A stretch of 64,000 nucleotides of DNA from JARRNJ01 sp037385045 (GCA_037385045.1 JARRNJ010000023.1:1-64000); one strand, 5' to 3'; shown: positions 17,983 to 26,959, counted from the first letter of the stretch. Program-made: numbers and translations. Notes: generated from the sequence alone by a model not told the origin.

Positions 17983-19319
17983 GTGCGCCGGCGGAGGCTA
18001 CCGACCACTGGCTGGCGGATTACCGGCGGGTCGAGCCCGATCTCCCGGGGGGCCGGCTTGCCTGGCTGCAGCGGTTGCGGATCCACGCCCTCGATGCCTT
18101 CGCCGAGTCCGGGCTGCCGACCACGCGCCAGGAGGCGTGGAAGTACACTGACGTGAAGCCCATCGCCCGGCGTACGTTTGCTCCGGCCGTTGTCGAGAGC
18201 CGGCCGGATGCCGCAGTGCTGCGCCGGGAGCAGGCGCTGGCGTCCGGCGACGCCGCGCGTCTGGTGTTCATTGACGGGCGCTTTGCGCCCGAGGTATCGG
18301 ATGCGGCGCGGCTTCCCGAGGGTGCCACCGTCGCCAGCCTGGCGTCAGTGCTCGAGCAACCCCAGACAATTCTGGAGCCCTACCTGGGCAGTTGCATGGC
18401 AGAGGCCGATCAGGGCTTCGCAGCCCTCAATACCGCGTTCATGCGCGACGGCGCCTACGTGCATCTGTCCCGTGGCACGGTGCTGGAACAGCCGATTGAA
18501 CTGCTGTACGTTTCCAGCGGCGCGCCCGACCGGGTCGCTCATCTGCGCAACCTGATCATTGCCGAGGAAGGTGCCGCCGCTGTGGTGGTGGAGAACTATG
18601 TCAGCCTCGCCGACGGCGCTCACTTCACCAATGCGGTGACGGAGGTGATCGCGGAGCGCAACGCCCAAGTGGAACACTACAAACTGGGGCACGAGAGCGA
18701 TCAGGCCTATCACATCGGCGCCATCCATGTGCGCCAGCAGCGCGACAGCCGCTTCGCTTCCCACAGCGTCGCCCTGGGCGGGCGTCTGGTACGAAACGAG
18801 CTGCACGTAAACCTGGAGGCCGAAGGCTGCGAATGCGCGCTGAACGGCCTTTATCTGACACGCGGACGCCAGCACGTGGACAATCACACCCGCATTGATC
18901 ATCGCGCGCCGCACACGACCAGCCGGCAATTCTACAAGGGTGTATTGGACGGTCGCTCGCGGGCCGTATTCAGCGGCCGCGTCATGGTGCACCAGGACGC
19001 GCAAAAGACCGACGCGCAGCAGAGCAACGACAACCTGTTGCTCTCGGAGCACTCCGAAGCCGACAGCCGCCCGCAGTTGGAAATCTATGCCGACGACGTC
19101 AAGTGTTCGCACGGCACCACGGTGGGGCAGCTGGACCCGGATTCGCTGTTCTACCTACGCTCGCGCGGGGTGGGCCTGGACCGCGCCCGCAGCCTGCTGG
19201 TGTATGCGTTCGCCGCCGACGTGCTGGAACGTATGAAACTGATGCCTGTACGCGAACAGCTCGAGCGGGTGTTGACGGGCCAGCTGCTGGATGGACAATC
19301 GGTAAGGGGGCTGGAATGA
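17979..19319 (+). CDS. sufD: Fe-S cluster assembly protein SufD
   Basis: 446 residues from the overlapping GTG at 17979. TTRQEAWKYTDVKPI near residue 45 and the beta-helix blocks LNGLYLTRGRQHVDNHTRIDH, HQDAQKTDAQQSNDNLLLS and CSHGTTVGQLDPDSLFYLRS mark SufD. It is the SufB-related partner in the scaffold complex. The frame is open further 5', but inside sufC, which makes the GTGA overlap the logical start. Its stop overlaps sufS by four bases (ATGA). Confidence 0.96.
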   Translation: MSAPAEATDHWLADYRRVEPDLPGGRLAWLQRLRIHALDAFAESGLPTTRQEAWKYTDVKPIARRTFAPAVVESRPDAAVLRREQALASGDAARLVFIDGRFAPEVSDAARLPEGATVASLASVLEQPQTILEPYLGSCMAEADQGFAALNTAFMRDGAYVHLSRGTVLEQPIELLYVSSGAPDRVAHLRNLIIAEEGAAAVVVENYVSLADGAHFTNAVTEVIAERNAQVEHYKLGHESDQAYHIGAIHVRQQRDSRFASHSVALGGRLVRNELHVNLEAEGCECALNGLYLTRGRQHVDNHTRIDHRAPHTTSRQFYKGVLDGRSRAVFSGRVMVHQDAQKTDAQQSNDNLLLSEHSEADSRPQLEIYADDVKCSHGTTVGQLDPDSLFYLRSRGVGLDRARSLLVYAFAADVLERMKLMPVREQLERVLTGQLLDGQSVRGLE

Positions 19320-20584
19320 GTGTGGCGGAGGACACCATGACCAGGGGTCTTACGGGACGCGGTTTCGATGTGGGGGCGGTGCGGCGGGACTTCCCGGTGC
19401 TGCACCAGCGGGTCCACGACCGCGGGCTGGTGTATCTCGACAATGCCGCCAGCGCCCACAAACCGCGCCAAGTGATCGACGCGGTCAGCCGCTTTTATGA
19501 AAACGATTACTCCAACGTGCACCGCGGCGTGCATGCCCTCAGCGAGCGTGCCACCCGAGCCTATGAGGACGCCCGCGACCGGGTACGTGGTTTTGTCAAC
19601 GCAGCCGACCGTCGCGAAATCATTTTCGTGCGCGGCACCACTGAAGCCATCAATCTGGTGGCCAGCAGCTATGGCCAGAGCGAGCTGCGTTCAGGTGACG
19701 AGATCCTGATCACGGCGATCGAGCACCATGCCAATATCGTGCCCTGGCAACTGTTGTGCCAGCGCACCGGAGCGACGTTGCGAGTCGCGCCCGTGGACGA
19801 CCGCGGCGCGCTGGACATGGATGCGTTTGGCGAGCTGCTGGGCCCGCGGACCCGGCTGGTGGCGGTGACCCATGTTTCCAACGCTCTGGGCACGGTGCTG
19901 CCGGTGGCCGAGATCATCGAACTTGCCCATGCCGCCGGCGCCAGGGTGCTGGTGGACGGCGCCCAGTCGGCGCCTCATTTCCCCGTGGACGTACAGGCCC
20001 TGGATTGTGATTTCTTCGCCTTCTCGGGTCACAAGATGTACGGCCCTACTGGAATCGGGGTGCTGTACGGCAAGGCGGAGCTGCTGTCGGCCATGCCCCC
20101 TTACCAGGGCGGCGGGGAGATGATCCGGCAGGTCAGTTTCGAGAAAACCACCTATGCCGACATTCCCTACCGTTTCGAGGCCGGGACCCCCCACATTGCC
20201 GGAGCTGTCGGCCTGGCGGCGGCCATTGATTACCTGGAGGACATCGGTCTCGACGCCATCGACCGCCATGAAGCGGAATTGCTGCGCTACGCCACCGGAC
20301 AGCTGACGCAGATCGACGGATTGCGCATCGTCGGCACCGCCCCGGAGAAGGCCGGCATCATCTCGTTCGTGCTCAACGGAATCCACGCCCACGATATCGG
20401 AACGATCCTGGACCGTCAGGGCGTGGCGGTGCGGGTCGGCCACCACTGCGCCATGCCGGCGATGAGGCGTTTTGGCGTCCCGGCGACGGCGCGGGCCGCG
20501 TTTGCCCTCTACAACACCCGCGCCGAGGTGGACGCGCTGGTCGCCGCCATCGAAAAGGTGAAGGAGGTATTCGGCCATGTCTGA
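19316..20584 (+). CDS. sufS: Cysteine desulfurase SufS
   Basis: 422-residue PLP-dependent group II cysteine desulfurase supplying sulfur for cluster assembly. The PLP lysine is Lys240 in FFAFSGHKMYGPTGIG, and the persulfide-forming Cys378 is in RVGHHCAMPAMRRF. LVYLDNAASAHKPRQVI is the typical N-terminal motif. It overlaps sufD by four bases and sufU by eight. Pairing with SufU rather than SufE means sulfur transfer probably follows the SufS-SufU route known from Firmicutes. Confidence 0.96.
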   Translation: MSVAEDTMTRGLTGRGFDVGAVRRDFPVLHQRVHDRGLVYLDNAASAHKPRQVIDAVSRFYENDYSNVHRGVHALSERATRAYEDARDRVRGFVNAADRREIIFVRGTTEAINLVASSYGQSELRSGDEILITAIEHHANIVPWQLLCQRTGATLRVAPVDDRGALDMDAFGELLGPRTRLVAVTHVSNALGTVLPVAEIIELAHAAGARVLVDGAQSAPHFPVDVQALDCDFFAFSGHKMYGPTGIGVLYGKAELLSAMPPYQGGGEMIRQVSFEKTTYADIPYRFEAGTPHIAGAVGLAAAIDYLEDIGLDAIDRHEAELLRYATGQLTQIDGLRIVGTAPEKAGIISFVLNGIHAHDIGTILDRQGVAVRVGHHCAMPAMRRFGVPATARAAFALYNTRAEVDALVAAIEKVKEVFGHV

Positions 20585-21020
20585 CCTGCGGGATCTTTAT
20601 GAAGAGGTGATCCTCGAGCACAACCGCAACCCGCGCAATTTCCCCAAGAATCCGCAGGGTGCGAATCATCACGCCCACGGTTACAACCCGCTGTGCGGCG
20701 ACGAATTCAGCATTCACCTCAAGATCGACGACGGAATCATCACCGATGTCGGTTTCGAAGGCGCCGGCTGCGCCATTTCCACCGCCTCCGCCTCCATGAT
20801 GACCGAAGCGATGAAAGGCAAGAGCGTCGAGGAAGCCGAGCGGCTGTTCCGCGAGATGCATGAGCTGCTGACCGAAAAGGGAGAGCATCCGGAGCTGGGC
20901 AAGCTGGTGGTGCTCGCCGGGGTGCGGGAGTACCCCATGCGCGTGAAATGTGCGACCCTGGCCTGGCATACTCTGCAGGCCGCGCTGCACGGTGAAGACG
21001 AAACCATTACCACGGAGTAA
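20577..21020 (+). CDS. sufU: SUF system sulfur-transfer/scaffold protein SufU
   Basis: 147 residues, IscU-like. Three conserved cysteines are visible: Cys40 (NPLCGDEF), Cys65 (GAGCAISTAS) and Cys125 (VKCATLAW). The insertion between the second and third cysteines (HELLTEKGEHPELGKLVVL) distinguishes SufU from IscU. In Bacillus, SufU is a zinc-dependent sulfurtransferase accepting persulfide from SufS. It overlaps the sufS end by eight bases. Confidence 0.93.
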   Translation: MSDLRDLYEEVILEHNRNPRNFPKNPQGANHHAHGYNPLCGDEFSIHLKIDDGIITDVGFEGAGCAISTASASMMTEAMKGKSVEEAERLFREMHELLTEKGEHPELGKLVVLAGVREYPMRVKCATLAWHTLQAALHGEDETITTE

Positions 21021-21026
21021 TACGCC

Positions 21027-21368
21027 ATGGCGACGGCAGGCACCGATCGGGCCGAGACGCCGGATGCCCTCCGGCAGCAGATCGTGGAGGCGCTGCGCAA
21101 GGTGTACGACCCGGAAATTCCCGTCAATATCTACGACCTGGGGCTGATCTACCGCCTTGACGTTGACGCCGCGAGCGGTCGGGTGGAGCTGGACATGACG
21201 CTGACCGCGCCCGGCTGCCCGGTGGCGCAGACTTTCCCGTGCACGGTCGAGTGCGCGGTGCGCGAAGTGCCGGGCGTCAACGAGGTAAAGGTGGAGCTGG
21301 TGTGGGATCCGCCCTGGACCCAGGAACGCATGTCCGAGGCCGCGCGCCTGCAGCTGGGTTTGTTGTGA
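21027..21368 (+). CDS. sufT: SUF system maturation protein SufT (DUF59/MIP18 family)
   Basis: 113 residues. The DUF59 core shows YDPEIPVNIYDLGLIYRLDV, MTLTAPGCPVAQTFPC and VELVWDPPWTQERMSEAARL. SufT aids Fe-S protein maturation in Staphylococcus, and its eukaryotic relative is CIA2/FAM96. It lies six bases after sufU in the operon. Confidence 0.93.
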   Translation: MATAGTDRAETPDALRQQIVEALRKVYDPEIPVNIYDLGLIYRLDVDAASGRVELDMTLTAPGCPVAQTFPCTVECAVREVPGVNEVKVELVWDPPWTQERMSEAARLQLGLL

Positions 21369-21449
21369 TGCAATCGGCCAGCGCTGGCGCGGGAATTGGC
21401 GCAGGTGCCGGTGCTCGTCTATGTTTGGCGGCAAGTAACAGGAGAGCGC

Positions 21450-21770
21450 ATGTCCGACTGGATCGATGTGGCGCAGGCCGACGAGATTCCGTGCGGCAGC
21501 TACCGGGTTGTGGATCTGGACGGCGAGGACATCGCCGTCTTCAACCTCGACGGTGAGTTGTACGCCATCCAGGATCTGTGCACCCATGACGGGGGCGAAT
21601 TGACCGGTGGCGAACGCTGTGGCTTTGAGATCGAATGCCCGCGCCACGGTGCCCGCTTCAACATCAAGACCGGCGAGGTTACCGCGCCGCCTGCCTACGA
21701 ACCCGTACACACCTTCCCGGTGCGCGTGCATAGCGGCAAAATCCAGCTGCGCGACGACCGCCTCGACTGA
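21450..21770 (+). CDS. Rieske [2Fe-2S] ferredoxin-like protein
   Basis: 106 residues with Cys44-x-His46 (DLCTHDGGEL) and Cys63-x2-His66 (IECPRHGARFN), the two halves of a Rieske cluster site. Without an oxygenase partner it resembles the small ferredoxin of non-haem oxygenases or NirD. Rieske genes of this size are often seen at the end of SUF operons. ATG 21450 has AACAGGAGAG upstream; the frame opens earlier at 21396. It lies 81 bases after sufT, same strand. Confidence 0.88.
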   Translation: MSDWIDVAQADEIPCGSYRVVDLDGEDIAVFNLDGELYAIQDLCTHDGGELTGGERCGFEIECPRHGARFNIKTGEVTAPPAYEPVHTFPVRVHSGKIQLRDDRLD

Positions 21771-21865
21771 CTTCCCAGGCGGCATGACCGCCGCCACCGT
21801 TTCGCCGGCGGGCCTGCGGTCGCTCCCGGCCCGCTTTCACCTGCTGCCAACACCCGGAGGCTGCC

Positions 21866-22363
21866 ATGGGCATTGTCGACGGATTCAAGCAGTACCTGAA
21901 ATCGTTTCTGCTGCTGGAGCTCGGCCGCGGGATGGCGCTCACCGCCAGGCGGCTGTTCAGCAACAAAGTCACCGTGCTCTATCCGGAGGAGAAGACGCCC
22001 CAGTCAGGGCGCTTCCGCGGCCTGCACGCGCTGCGCCGCTATCCCAACGGCGAGGAGCGCTGCATCGCCTGCAAGCTGTGTGAGGCGGTGTGCCCCGCCG
22101 TCTGCATCACCATTGATTCCGAGCCGCGCGAAGACGGCACCCGGCGCACCACCCGTTATGACATCGAATTGTTCAAATGCGTATGGTGCGGGTTCTGCGA
22201 AGAGGCATGCCCGGTGGATGCCATCGTGCTGACCCGCCATTACGAGTTTCACTTCGAAAAACGCGGCGAAGAGCTGATGACCAAGGAAAAGCTGTTGGCG
22301 TTCGGCGATCGCATGGAGGAGCAGATTGCCGCCGACCGCGCCGCCGACGCGCGCTACCGGTGA
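21866..22363 (+). CDS. nuoI: NADH-quinone oxidoreductase subunit I (NuoI), without other nuo genes
   Basis: 165 residues, matching complex I subunit I over its full length: an N-terminal helix (YLKSFLLLELGRGMALTARR), LYPEEKTPQSGRFRGLHALR, and two [4Fe-4S] ferredoxin motifs, CIACKLCEAVCPAVCI and CVWCGFCEEACPVDAI. In complex I these clusters (N6a, N6b) carry electrons toward quinone. No other complex I gene is in the window; it follows the Rieske gene by 95 bases. It may be a duplicate or be recruited as a soluble ferredoxin. Confidence 0.9.
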   Translation: MGIVDGFKQYLKSFLLLELGRGMALTARRLFSNKVTVLYPEEKTPQSGRFRGLHALRRYPNGEERCIACKLCEAVCPAVCITIDSEPREDGTRRTTRYDIELFKCVWCGFCEEACPVDAIVLTRHYEFHFEKRGEELMTKEKLLAFGDRMEEQIAADRAADARYR

Positions 22364-22378
22364 GCGCCTGGCGCGCGA

Positions 22379-22723
22379 TCAGGCCGGGTCCTTGCCGCCG
22401 CCCGGCGGTTTCGCCGGCAGTGGAAACGGGGTGATGGTGCCCTGGGCGTCAACGCCCGCGGTGATCTTGTTGGGACCTTCCTTGTCCACTTCATCGATGC
22501 GCACCACCGCCTGCAGCGGGATGAACGTGCGCTTGACGCCGGCGAACTCCGACTTCAGGCGCTCCTCGGACGGATCCACCAGCACCGACGAACGTTCGCC
22601 AAAGATCAGCTCCTCCACCTCCACGAACGCATACAGCCCACCCTGGCTGACTTTGCGGGCATGCAGCTCGTAGATATTGCCCTGATTGTGAAAGACGATG
22701 CGGTAGATGGGTTTTCGGCTCAT
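22379..22723 (-). CDS. DUF1820 family protein
   Basis: 114 residues beginning MSRKPIYRIVFHNQGNIYEL, then ARKVSQGGLYAFVEVEELIFG and TFIPLQAVVRIDEVDKEG, the conserved core of DUF1820, a short beta-rich cytoplasmic protein widespread in gammaproteobacteria with no known function. The C-terminal tail is Pro/Gly-rich. The longer open frame to 23323 is a shadow of the DUF99 gene. It converges on nuoI with only 15 bases between stops. Confidence 0.88.
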   Translation of the reverse strand: MSRKPIYRIVFHNQGNIYELHARKVSQGGLYAFVEVEELIFGERSSVLVDPSEERLKSEFAGVKRTFIPLQAVVRIDEVDKEGPNKITAGVDAQGTITPFPLPAKPPGGGKDPA

Positions 22724-22835
22724 GGCGGCGACAGTCCGGCAATCGCTGGGATCGACGGTCAGTATACCAAACTCGAACGCCCGCGGGGTCGGCGACGCTA
22801 TTGCCCGGCGGCGACCGGCGCGGGAAAATGACCGC

Positions 22836-23405
22836 GTGAGCCGATGCCGCATCTCCCATGTCGTCGGGTTCGACGACGCGCCGTTCGCCCGTACCCATCG
22901 CGGTGATGTGCTGGTGGTCGGCGCCGTGTTCGCCGGCGCCCGCCTGGAAGGGGTGTTGAGCGGACGCGTGCGGCGCGACGGCGCCAACGCCACCCGGGTG
23001 CTGGCCGCGCTGGTCGCCGGGTCCCGGTTCGCCGCCCACTTGCAGGCGGTGATGCTGCAGGGCATCGCCTTTGCCGGATTCAATGTGGTGGATCTCGAGG
23101 CGCTGCACCAGGCATTGGCACTGCCGGTGATGGTCGTCGCCCGCAAAAAGCCGGACCTGGATGCCATCCGCCGTGCGCTGCTGCAGCGGGTGCCCGGTGG
23201 GGCGCGAAAATGGGCGCTGATCGAGCGCGCCGGGCCGATGCGCCGCCTCGGCCGCGTGTACGTGCAGTGCGCGGGCATCGACCCCGAGGCCGCGGGCGGT
23301 GTGCTGCAGCGTTTCACCGTCAACAGCCTGGTTCCGGAGCCGCTGCGCGTGGCTCACCTCATTGCCGGCGGCGTCGTTGAGGGCGAAAGCCGTCATCGCG
23401 TATGA
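22836..23405 (+). CDS. DUF99 family protein (endonuclease V-like fold)
   Basis: 189 residues from GTG 22836. ISHVVGFDDAPFARTHRGDV, VLVVGAVFAGARLEGVLSG and GIAFAGFNVVDLEALHQAL are typical DUF99 blocks. The family, common in archaea and scattered in bacteria, has a predicted endonuclease V-like RNase H fold, but the activity is unproven. The ribosome site is weak, so the start is approximate. It is divergent from DUF1820 and followed by yjbQ after 24 bases. Confidence 0.82.
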   Translation: MSRCRISHVVGFDDAPFARTHRGDVLVVGAVFAGARLEGVLSGRVRRDGANATRVLAALVAGSRFAAHLQAVMLQGIAFAGFNVVDLEALHQALALPVMVVARKKPDLDAIRRALLQRVPGGARKWALIERAGPMRRLGRVYVQCAGIDPEAAGGVLQRFTVNSLVPEPLRVAHLIAGGVVEGESRHRV

Positions 23406-23429
23406 CCCTGGCCATAGCGGAGAATCGGC

Positions 23430-23867
23430 ATGCGTGAACTGATCAGGTTCGGGACCGACCAGCGGGAACAGCTGGTGGACATCACTGAAGCCGTGCAGGA
23501 CGTTGTGGCGCGCAGCGGCGTGCGCGATGGGCTGGTGGCCTTGTATGCCCAGGGTGCCACCGCGGCGCTCATGATCCAGGAAAACTGGGACGACAGCGTG
23601 CCCATCGACGTGGTGGAGTTCCTGCGCGGGCTCATCCCCCGCGGCGTCTGGCGCCACGATGCCCAGGACGGCAACGGCGACGCCCATCTCAAATCGGGGC
23701 TGGTGGGACCTTCGGAAGTCCTGCCGCTCATCGACGGTGAGCTGGGGCTGTCACGTTGGCAGAATGTGTTTTTCTGCGAATTCGACGGCCCGCGTCGGCA
23801 ACGCACCGTGGTCTGCACCGTGTTGGCCGACGCGCCTCCATATGACCGTGCCGTGAGCCCGCAATGA
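23430..23867 (+). CDS. YjbQ family protein (UPF0047)
   Basis: 145 residues. VDITEAVQDVVARSGVRDGL, NWDDSVPIDVVEFL, WRHDAQDGNGDAHLKSGLVG and SRWQNVFFCEFDGPR are characteristic; the HDxxxGNGDAHLK-type cluster carries the conserved His and Asp residues. E. coli YjbQ shows weak thiamine-phosphate synthase activity in vitro; the true role is unclear. Possibly co-transcribed with the DUF99 gene. Confidence 0.9.
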   Translation: MRELIRFGTDQREQLVDITEAVQDVVARSGVRDGLVALYAQGATAALMIQENWDDSVPIDVVEFLRGLIPRGVWRHDAQDGNGDAHLKSGLVGPSEVLPLIDGELGLSRWQNVFFCEFDGPRRQRTVVCTVLADAPPYDRAVSPQ

Positions 23868-23913
23868 ATCCGGCCGAACCGGCGCAGTGCATTTTCACAT
23901 CCCTCTGACCGCA

Positions 23914-24798
23914 TCAGCGGTGCAGGTCGCGCAGCGCCTGTGCCGCGTTGCGGTAGCCGATTTCAATCAACTCCCGGCCGCGGTGAAATTCGTAGAAGGT
24001 GCAGCTGTTGCGTGGAATGTCGATGATGATGTCCGGTGAATAGGCGGCGAGCTTGAGGCGGGCGATGGTGTTCTGCATGGTATCCATGGTCTTGGAGATG
24101 ACGTCGAACAATCCCAGTTCGTCGGTTTCCTGTTGTCCCCAGCGCGTCTGAAGTTCTTCGACGAATTGCCGGATGCGCGTGCGGTAGTCGTCGGCGTCAC
24201 CGGTGTCCGGCGCCGAGTCGGGTTTGTGCTCCGGCGCCGGCCGTTCCTTGGCGCTCAGGTTGACCGCAATGGTCAGGTCGGTGGCGTCGCGCAGCGTCGG
24301 CGCAATGGGGATCGGGTTCACCAAACCCCCGTCCACCAGGCGTCTGCCTTCATGGCGGTAGGGCGCGAATACGGTGGGAATGGCGATGGAGGCGCGCACG
24401 GCGTCAAACAGTGATCCGTGGTTGAGCCAGACTTCCTTGCCCCGGTCCAGATCGGTCGCCACGGCCGTGAACGAGACCGGCAGGTCTTCGATGTTATGAT
24501 CCCCGATCAAATCCTTCAGGACACTGATGATGCGTTCGCCCTTGAACAGGCTGTTGCGGCTGAAGGACGGATCGAGCAGCCGCAGCACGTCCATTTTTTC
24601 CAATGCGGTGACCCAGCGGGCGTAGGTCTCCAGCCTGCCGGTGGCGTAGATTCCGCCGACCAGGGCGCCCATGGAGGCGCCGGCGATCGAGGCGATTTCA
24701 AACCCTTGTTCCTCCAGGCACCGGATCACGCCGATATGCGCCAGTCCGCGTGCGCCGCCGCTGCCCAATACCAGAGATACAGTGTTTGCGTCGTTCAT
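23914..24798 (-). CDS. Patatin-like phospholipase (RssA-like)
   Basis: 294 residues. The oxyanion motif GSGGARGLAHIGVI (residues 12-25), the nucleophile Ser42 in AGASMGALVGG, and the catalytic Asp in RLVDGGLVNPIPI complete the Ser-Asp dyad. It probably hydrolyses membrane lipids or acyl esters. Upstream on the same strand lie a HAD phosphatase and a CDP-alcohol phosphatidyltransferase, giving a lipid-related neighbourhood. Confidence 0.92.
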   Translation of the reverse strand: MNDANTVSLVLGSGGARGLAHIGVIRCLEEQGFEIASIAGASMGALVGGIYATGRLETYARWVTALEKMDVLRLLDPSFSRNSLFKGERIISVLKDLIGDHNIEDLPVSFTAVATDLDRGKEVWLNHGSLFDAVRASIAIPTVFAPYRHEGRRLVDGGLVNPIPIAPTLRDATDLTIAVNLSAKERPAPEHKPDSAPDTGDADDYRTRIRQFVEELQTRWGQQETDELGLFDVISKTMDTMQNTIARLKLAAYSPDIIIDIPRNSCTFYEFHRGRELIEIGYRNAAQALRDLHR

Positions 24799-24834
24799 GG
24801 TCGCCGCCGGTGACAGGCTGACAGATCGACCGGC

Positions 24835-25539
24835 TCAGTCAGCGTGACCGCCGAGCGGGTATTGCCAGGCGGGCCGTGTCATTGCCGATTCGTCGCCATC
24901 GGTGAGAATCGTCCAGCCGGCCCGGCGCGCGACCGCCGTGAGTCGGCGGTCCGGGTGCACGGCGATGGGTGTTCGCACCGCGCGCAGCAGCGGCAGGTCG
25001 TGGATTGAGTCGGCGTAGGCGATGCAATCGTGGAGGTGACCGCCGAGTTCGAGGCACAGCGCGCCGCCATGCTCCACCTTGCTGGGTCCCAGCGGTTGTC
25101 GCAGCGGCGGCCGGGCGCTGAACCGGTCTCTGCGCCGCGCGCAAATGGTTGCGCACCAGGCGTCCATCCCGAGGCGTTGCGCCAGTGGCGCGGCGATGAA
25201 CTCTGGCGCCCCGGTAAGCAGCGCGAGTCTGTGACCGGCAACCCGGTGCAGGTGCATTTGTGCAAGCACCGCACGGCGCAGGTGGAGGAGCAGAACTTCG
25301 TCGACGAATTGCCGCGCGAGTTCGTTGATTTCATTCACCCGCAGTCGGTATAGGTAGGCCTTGTTGGCACGCGCCACATGGCGTCCGAAGCGAGCGCTCC
25401 AACGGGCCATGAACCAGACCGCCGCGGCGGTCTGGACTGCCCCGAGTCGCCGATGGCGTCGCAGGTAACCGATGAATCGCGCCTCGGAGCTTGGATGGCG
25501 AAGCAGGGTTCCGTCCAGGTCCAGCAGTACGATAGTCAT
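24835..25539 (-). CDS. HAD-IB family phosphatase
   Basis: 234 residues. The nucleophile motif VLLDLDGTLLRHPSS (Asp7, Asp9) starts the protein; ALLTGAPEFIAAPLA is motif II, and IAYADSIHDLPLLRAV is motif III/IV. The layout fits the SerB/PgpC-like HAD-IB group that dephosphorylates small or lipid phosphates. Its ATG abuts the stop of the CDP-alcohol phosphatidyltransferase with no gap, so the pair may make and dephosphorylate a phospholipid headgroup intermediate such as phosphatidylglycerol phosphate. That pathway is inference. Confidence 0.85.
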   Translation of the reverse strand: MTIVLLDLDGTLLRHPSSEARFIGYLRRHRRLGAVQTAAAVWFMARWSARFGRHVARANKAYLYRLRVNEINELARQFVDEVLLLHLRRAVLAQMHLHRVAGHRLALLTGAPEFIAAPLAQRLGMDAWCATICARRRDRFSARPPLRQPLGPSKVEHGGALCLELGGHLHDCIAYADSIHDLPLLRAVRTPIAVHPDRRLTAVARRAGWTILTDGDESAMTRPAWQYPLGGHAD

Positions 25540-26187
25540 CTAACGATTGCTCTCCGCGGTGCGCATCTTGCGTCCGCGAAACTCCGACAGATAAAACTCC
25601 GCGACCACGGGTATGCCGCGGACCAGGCACAGGGTCACGGAGGCGAAGACCAACAGCGGCGTGATGATGCCGGCAACTGCGGACCATTGCGCCCACAGCG
25701 CAGGGTAAAGCGCGGGGAACGGCTGGAGCAGCAGGATCCAGGCGAAGGTGACGGCCTTGACGGTGCCGTACAGGCCGCGAATAAAACGCCCGGCAACCAG
25801 GGCCCGCCCCCATTTTGTGCGCATCATGCCGAACGCCGTTTCGCCTCTGGCTGCCGCATGGCTGCGAATGGTGTCGACCAACACGCCGCGGGTGATGAAC
25901 AATAGTGCCACCCATACCGGAACCAGGTTCAGGTCGGCCAGCACGATCCAAAGGACGTTTTCGACCACCCGGTCGACGGCGATGTCATAGACCGAGCCGA
26001 ACAGTGAGGCCTCGCCCCGGCGCCTGGCCACGTACCCGTCGAGCCCGTCGAGAATGATGACGACGATCAGCAGCAGCGGATCGAGCAACTGCCACGAGGG
26101 CGCAGCCAGGTAGGCCATGGCGACCAGGACGAATAGCAGGATGAACCGTGCAGAAGTGATCAAGTTGGCCATGTCCCAATGTCCCAT
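25540..26187 (-). CDS. CDP-alcohol phosphatidyltransferase
   Basis: 215-residue integral membrane enzyme that swaps CMP of a CDP-lipid for an alcohol. The complete signature D-x2-D-G-x2-A-R-x8-G-x3-D-x3-D is present (Asp47, Asp50, Asp68, Asp72). Five to six hydrophobic segments surround it. Candidate substrates are glycerol-3-phosphate or inositol-type alcohols, not decidable here. Start at 26187 (MGHWDMAN); the Met at 26172 is an alternative. It is immediately followed by the HAD phosphatase gene. Confidence 0.9.
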   Translation of the reverse strand: MGHWDMANLITSARFILLFVLVAMAYLAAPSWQLLDPLLLIVVIILDGLDGYVARRRGEASLFGSVYDIAVDRVVENVLWIVLADLNLVPVWVALLFITRGVLVDTIRSHAAARGETAFGMMRTKWGRALVAGRFIRGLYGTVKAVTFAWILLLQPFPALYPALWAQWSAVAGIITPLLVFASVTLCLVRGIPVVAEFYLSEFRGRKMRTAESNR

Positions 26188-26371
26188 CCCCCGGTCGGTA
26201 TGCCTTGGCCTGCGCGCACACTGCCGGCACGCTGCCCGCGTTAGTGGGGCGGCGCGTCGCGTAGGGCGCGCTTCTATTCATTGATACTAGCAGCCGCCGG
26301 CAGGGGTTGCCCGTCGACGCCCCCCGCAGTGTAAGCGCAGGGACGCAGAAAACGGGGTTCGGGTGCCGACG

Positions 26372-26959
26372 TCAGGGATCGATGCGGGTGCCCAACACCT
26401 CGAGAAAACGGCGAATCCACTCGGGATGGGCGGGCCAGGCGGGCGCGCTGACCAGATTTCCGTCGACGCAGGCATTGGACGCGGTTTCGTTGACGTCGCC
26501 CCAGCGGCCTCCGGCCCGCACCACTTCCGGGCGCACCGCCGGATAGGCCGTACAGTGCTTCCCTTCGAGCACGCCGGCGGCGGCAAGAATCTGCGGCCCG
26601 TGACAGATGGCCGCGATGGGTTTGCCCGCTTCAGCAAAGTGGCGCACAACGTTCAGGACGCCTTCGTTGAGGCGCAGGTATTCAGGAGCGCGACCTCCGG
26701 GGATCACCAGGGCGTCGTAGTTTTCGGGGCGTATCTCTTCGAAGTCCTCGTTGACCGTGAAGTTGTGCCCCGGTTTTTCACTATAGGTTTGGTCGCCCTC
26801 GAAGTCGTGGACGGCAGTGCGCACAGTTTCGCCGGCCTTCTTGCCGGGGCAGACCGCGTGCACGGTGTGCCCCACCATCAACAACATCTGGAACGGGACC
26901 ATTACCTCGTAGTCTTCGACAAAGTCGCCGACCAGCATGAGAATGTTTTTTTCCGCCAT
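26372..26959 (-). CDS. DJ-1/PfpI family protein
   Basis: 195 residues. ALVIPGGRAPEYLRLNEGVL and PIAAICHGPQILAAAGVL are the core motifs; Cys119 next to His120 in the nucleophile elbow, with an upstream Glu, matches the PfpI/YhbO-type active site. Members act as glyoxalase, deglycase or chaperone-like stress proteins; protease activity is disputed. The start ATG at 26959 is 242 bases from the divergent DUF3135 gene. Confidence 0.92.
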   Translation of the reverse strand: MAEKNILMLVGDFVEDYEVMVPFQMLLMVGHTVHAVCPGKKAGETVRTAVHDFEGDQTYSEKPGHNFTVNEDFEEIRPENYDALVIPGGRAPEYLRLNEGVLNVVRHFAEAGKPIAAICHGPQILAAAGVLEGKHCTAYPAVRPEVVRAGGRWGDVNETASNACVDGNLVSAPAWPAHPEWIRRFLEVLGTRIDP

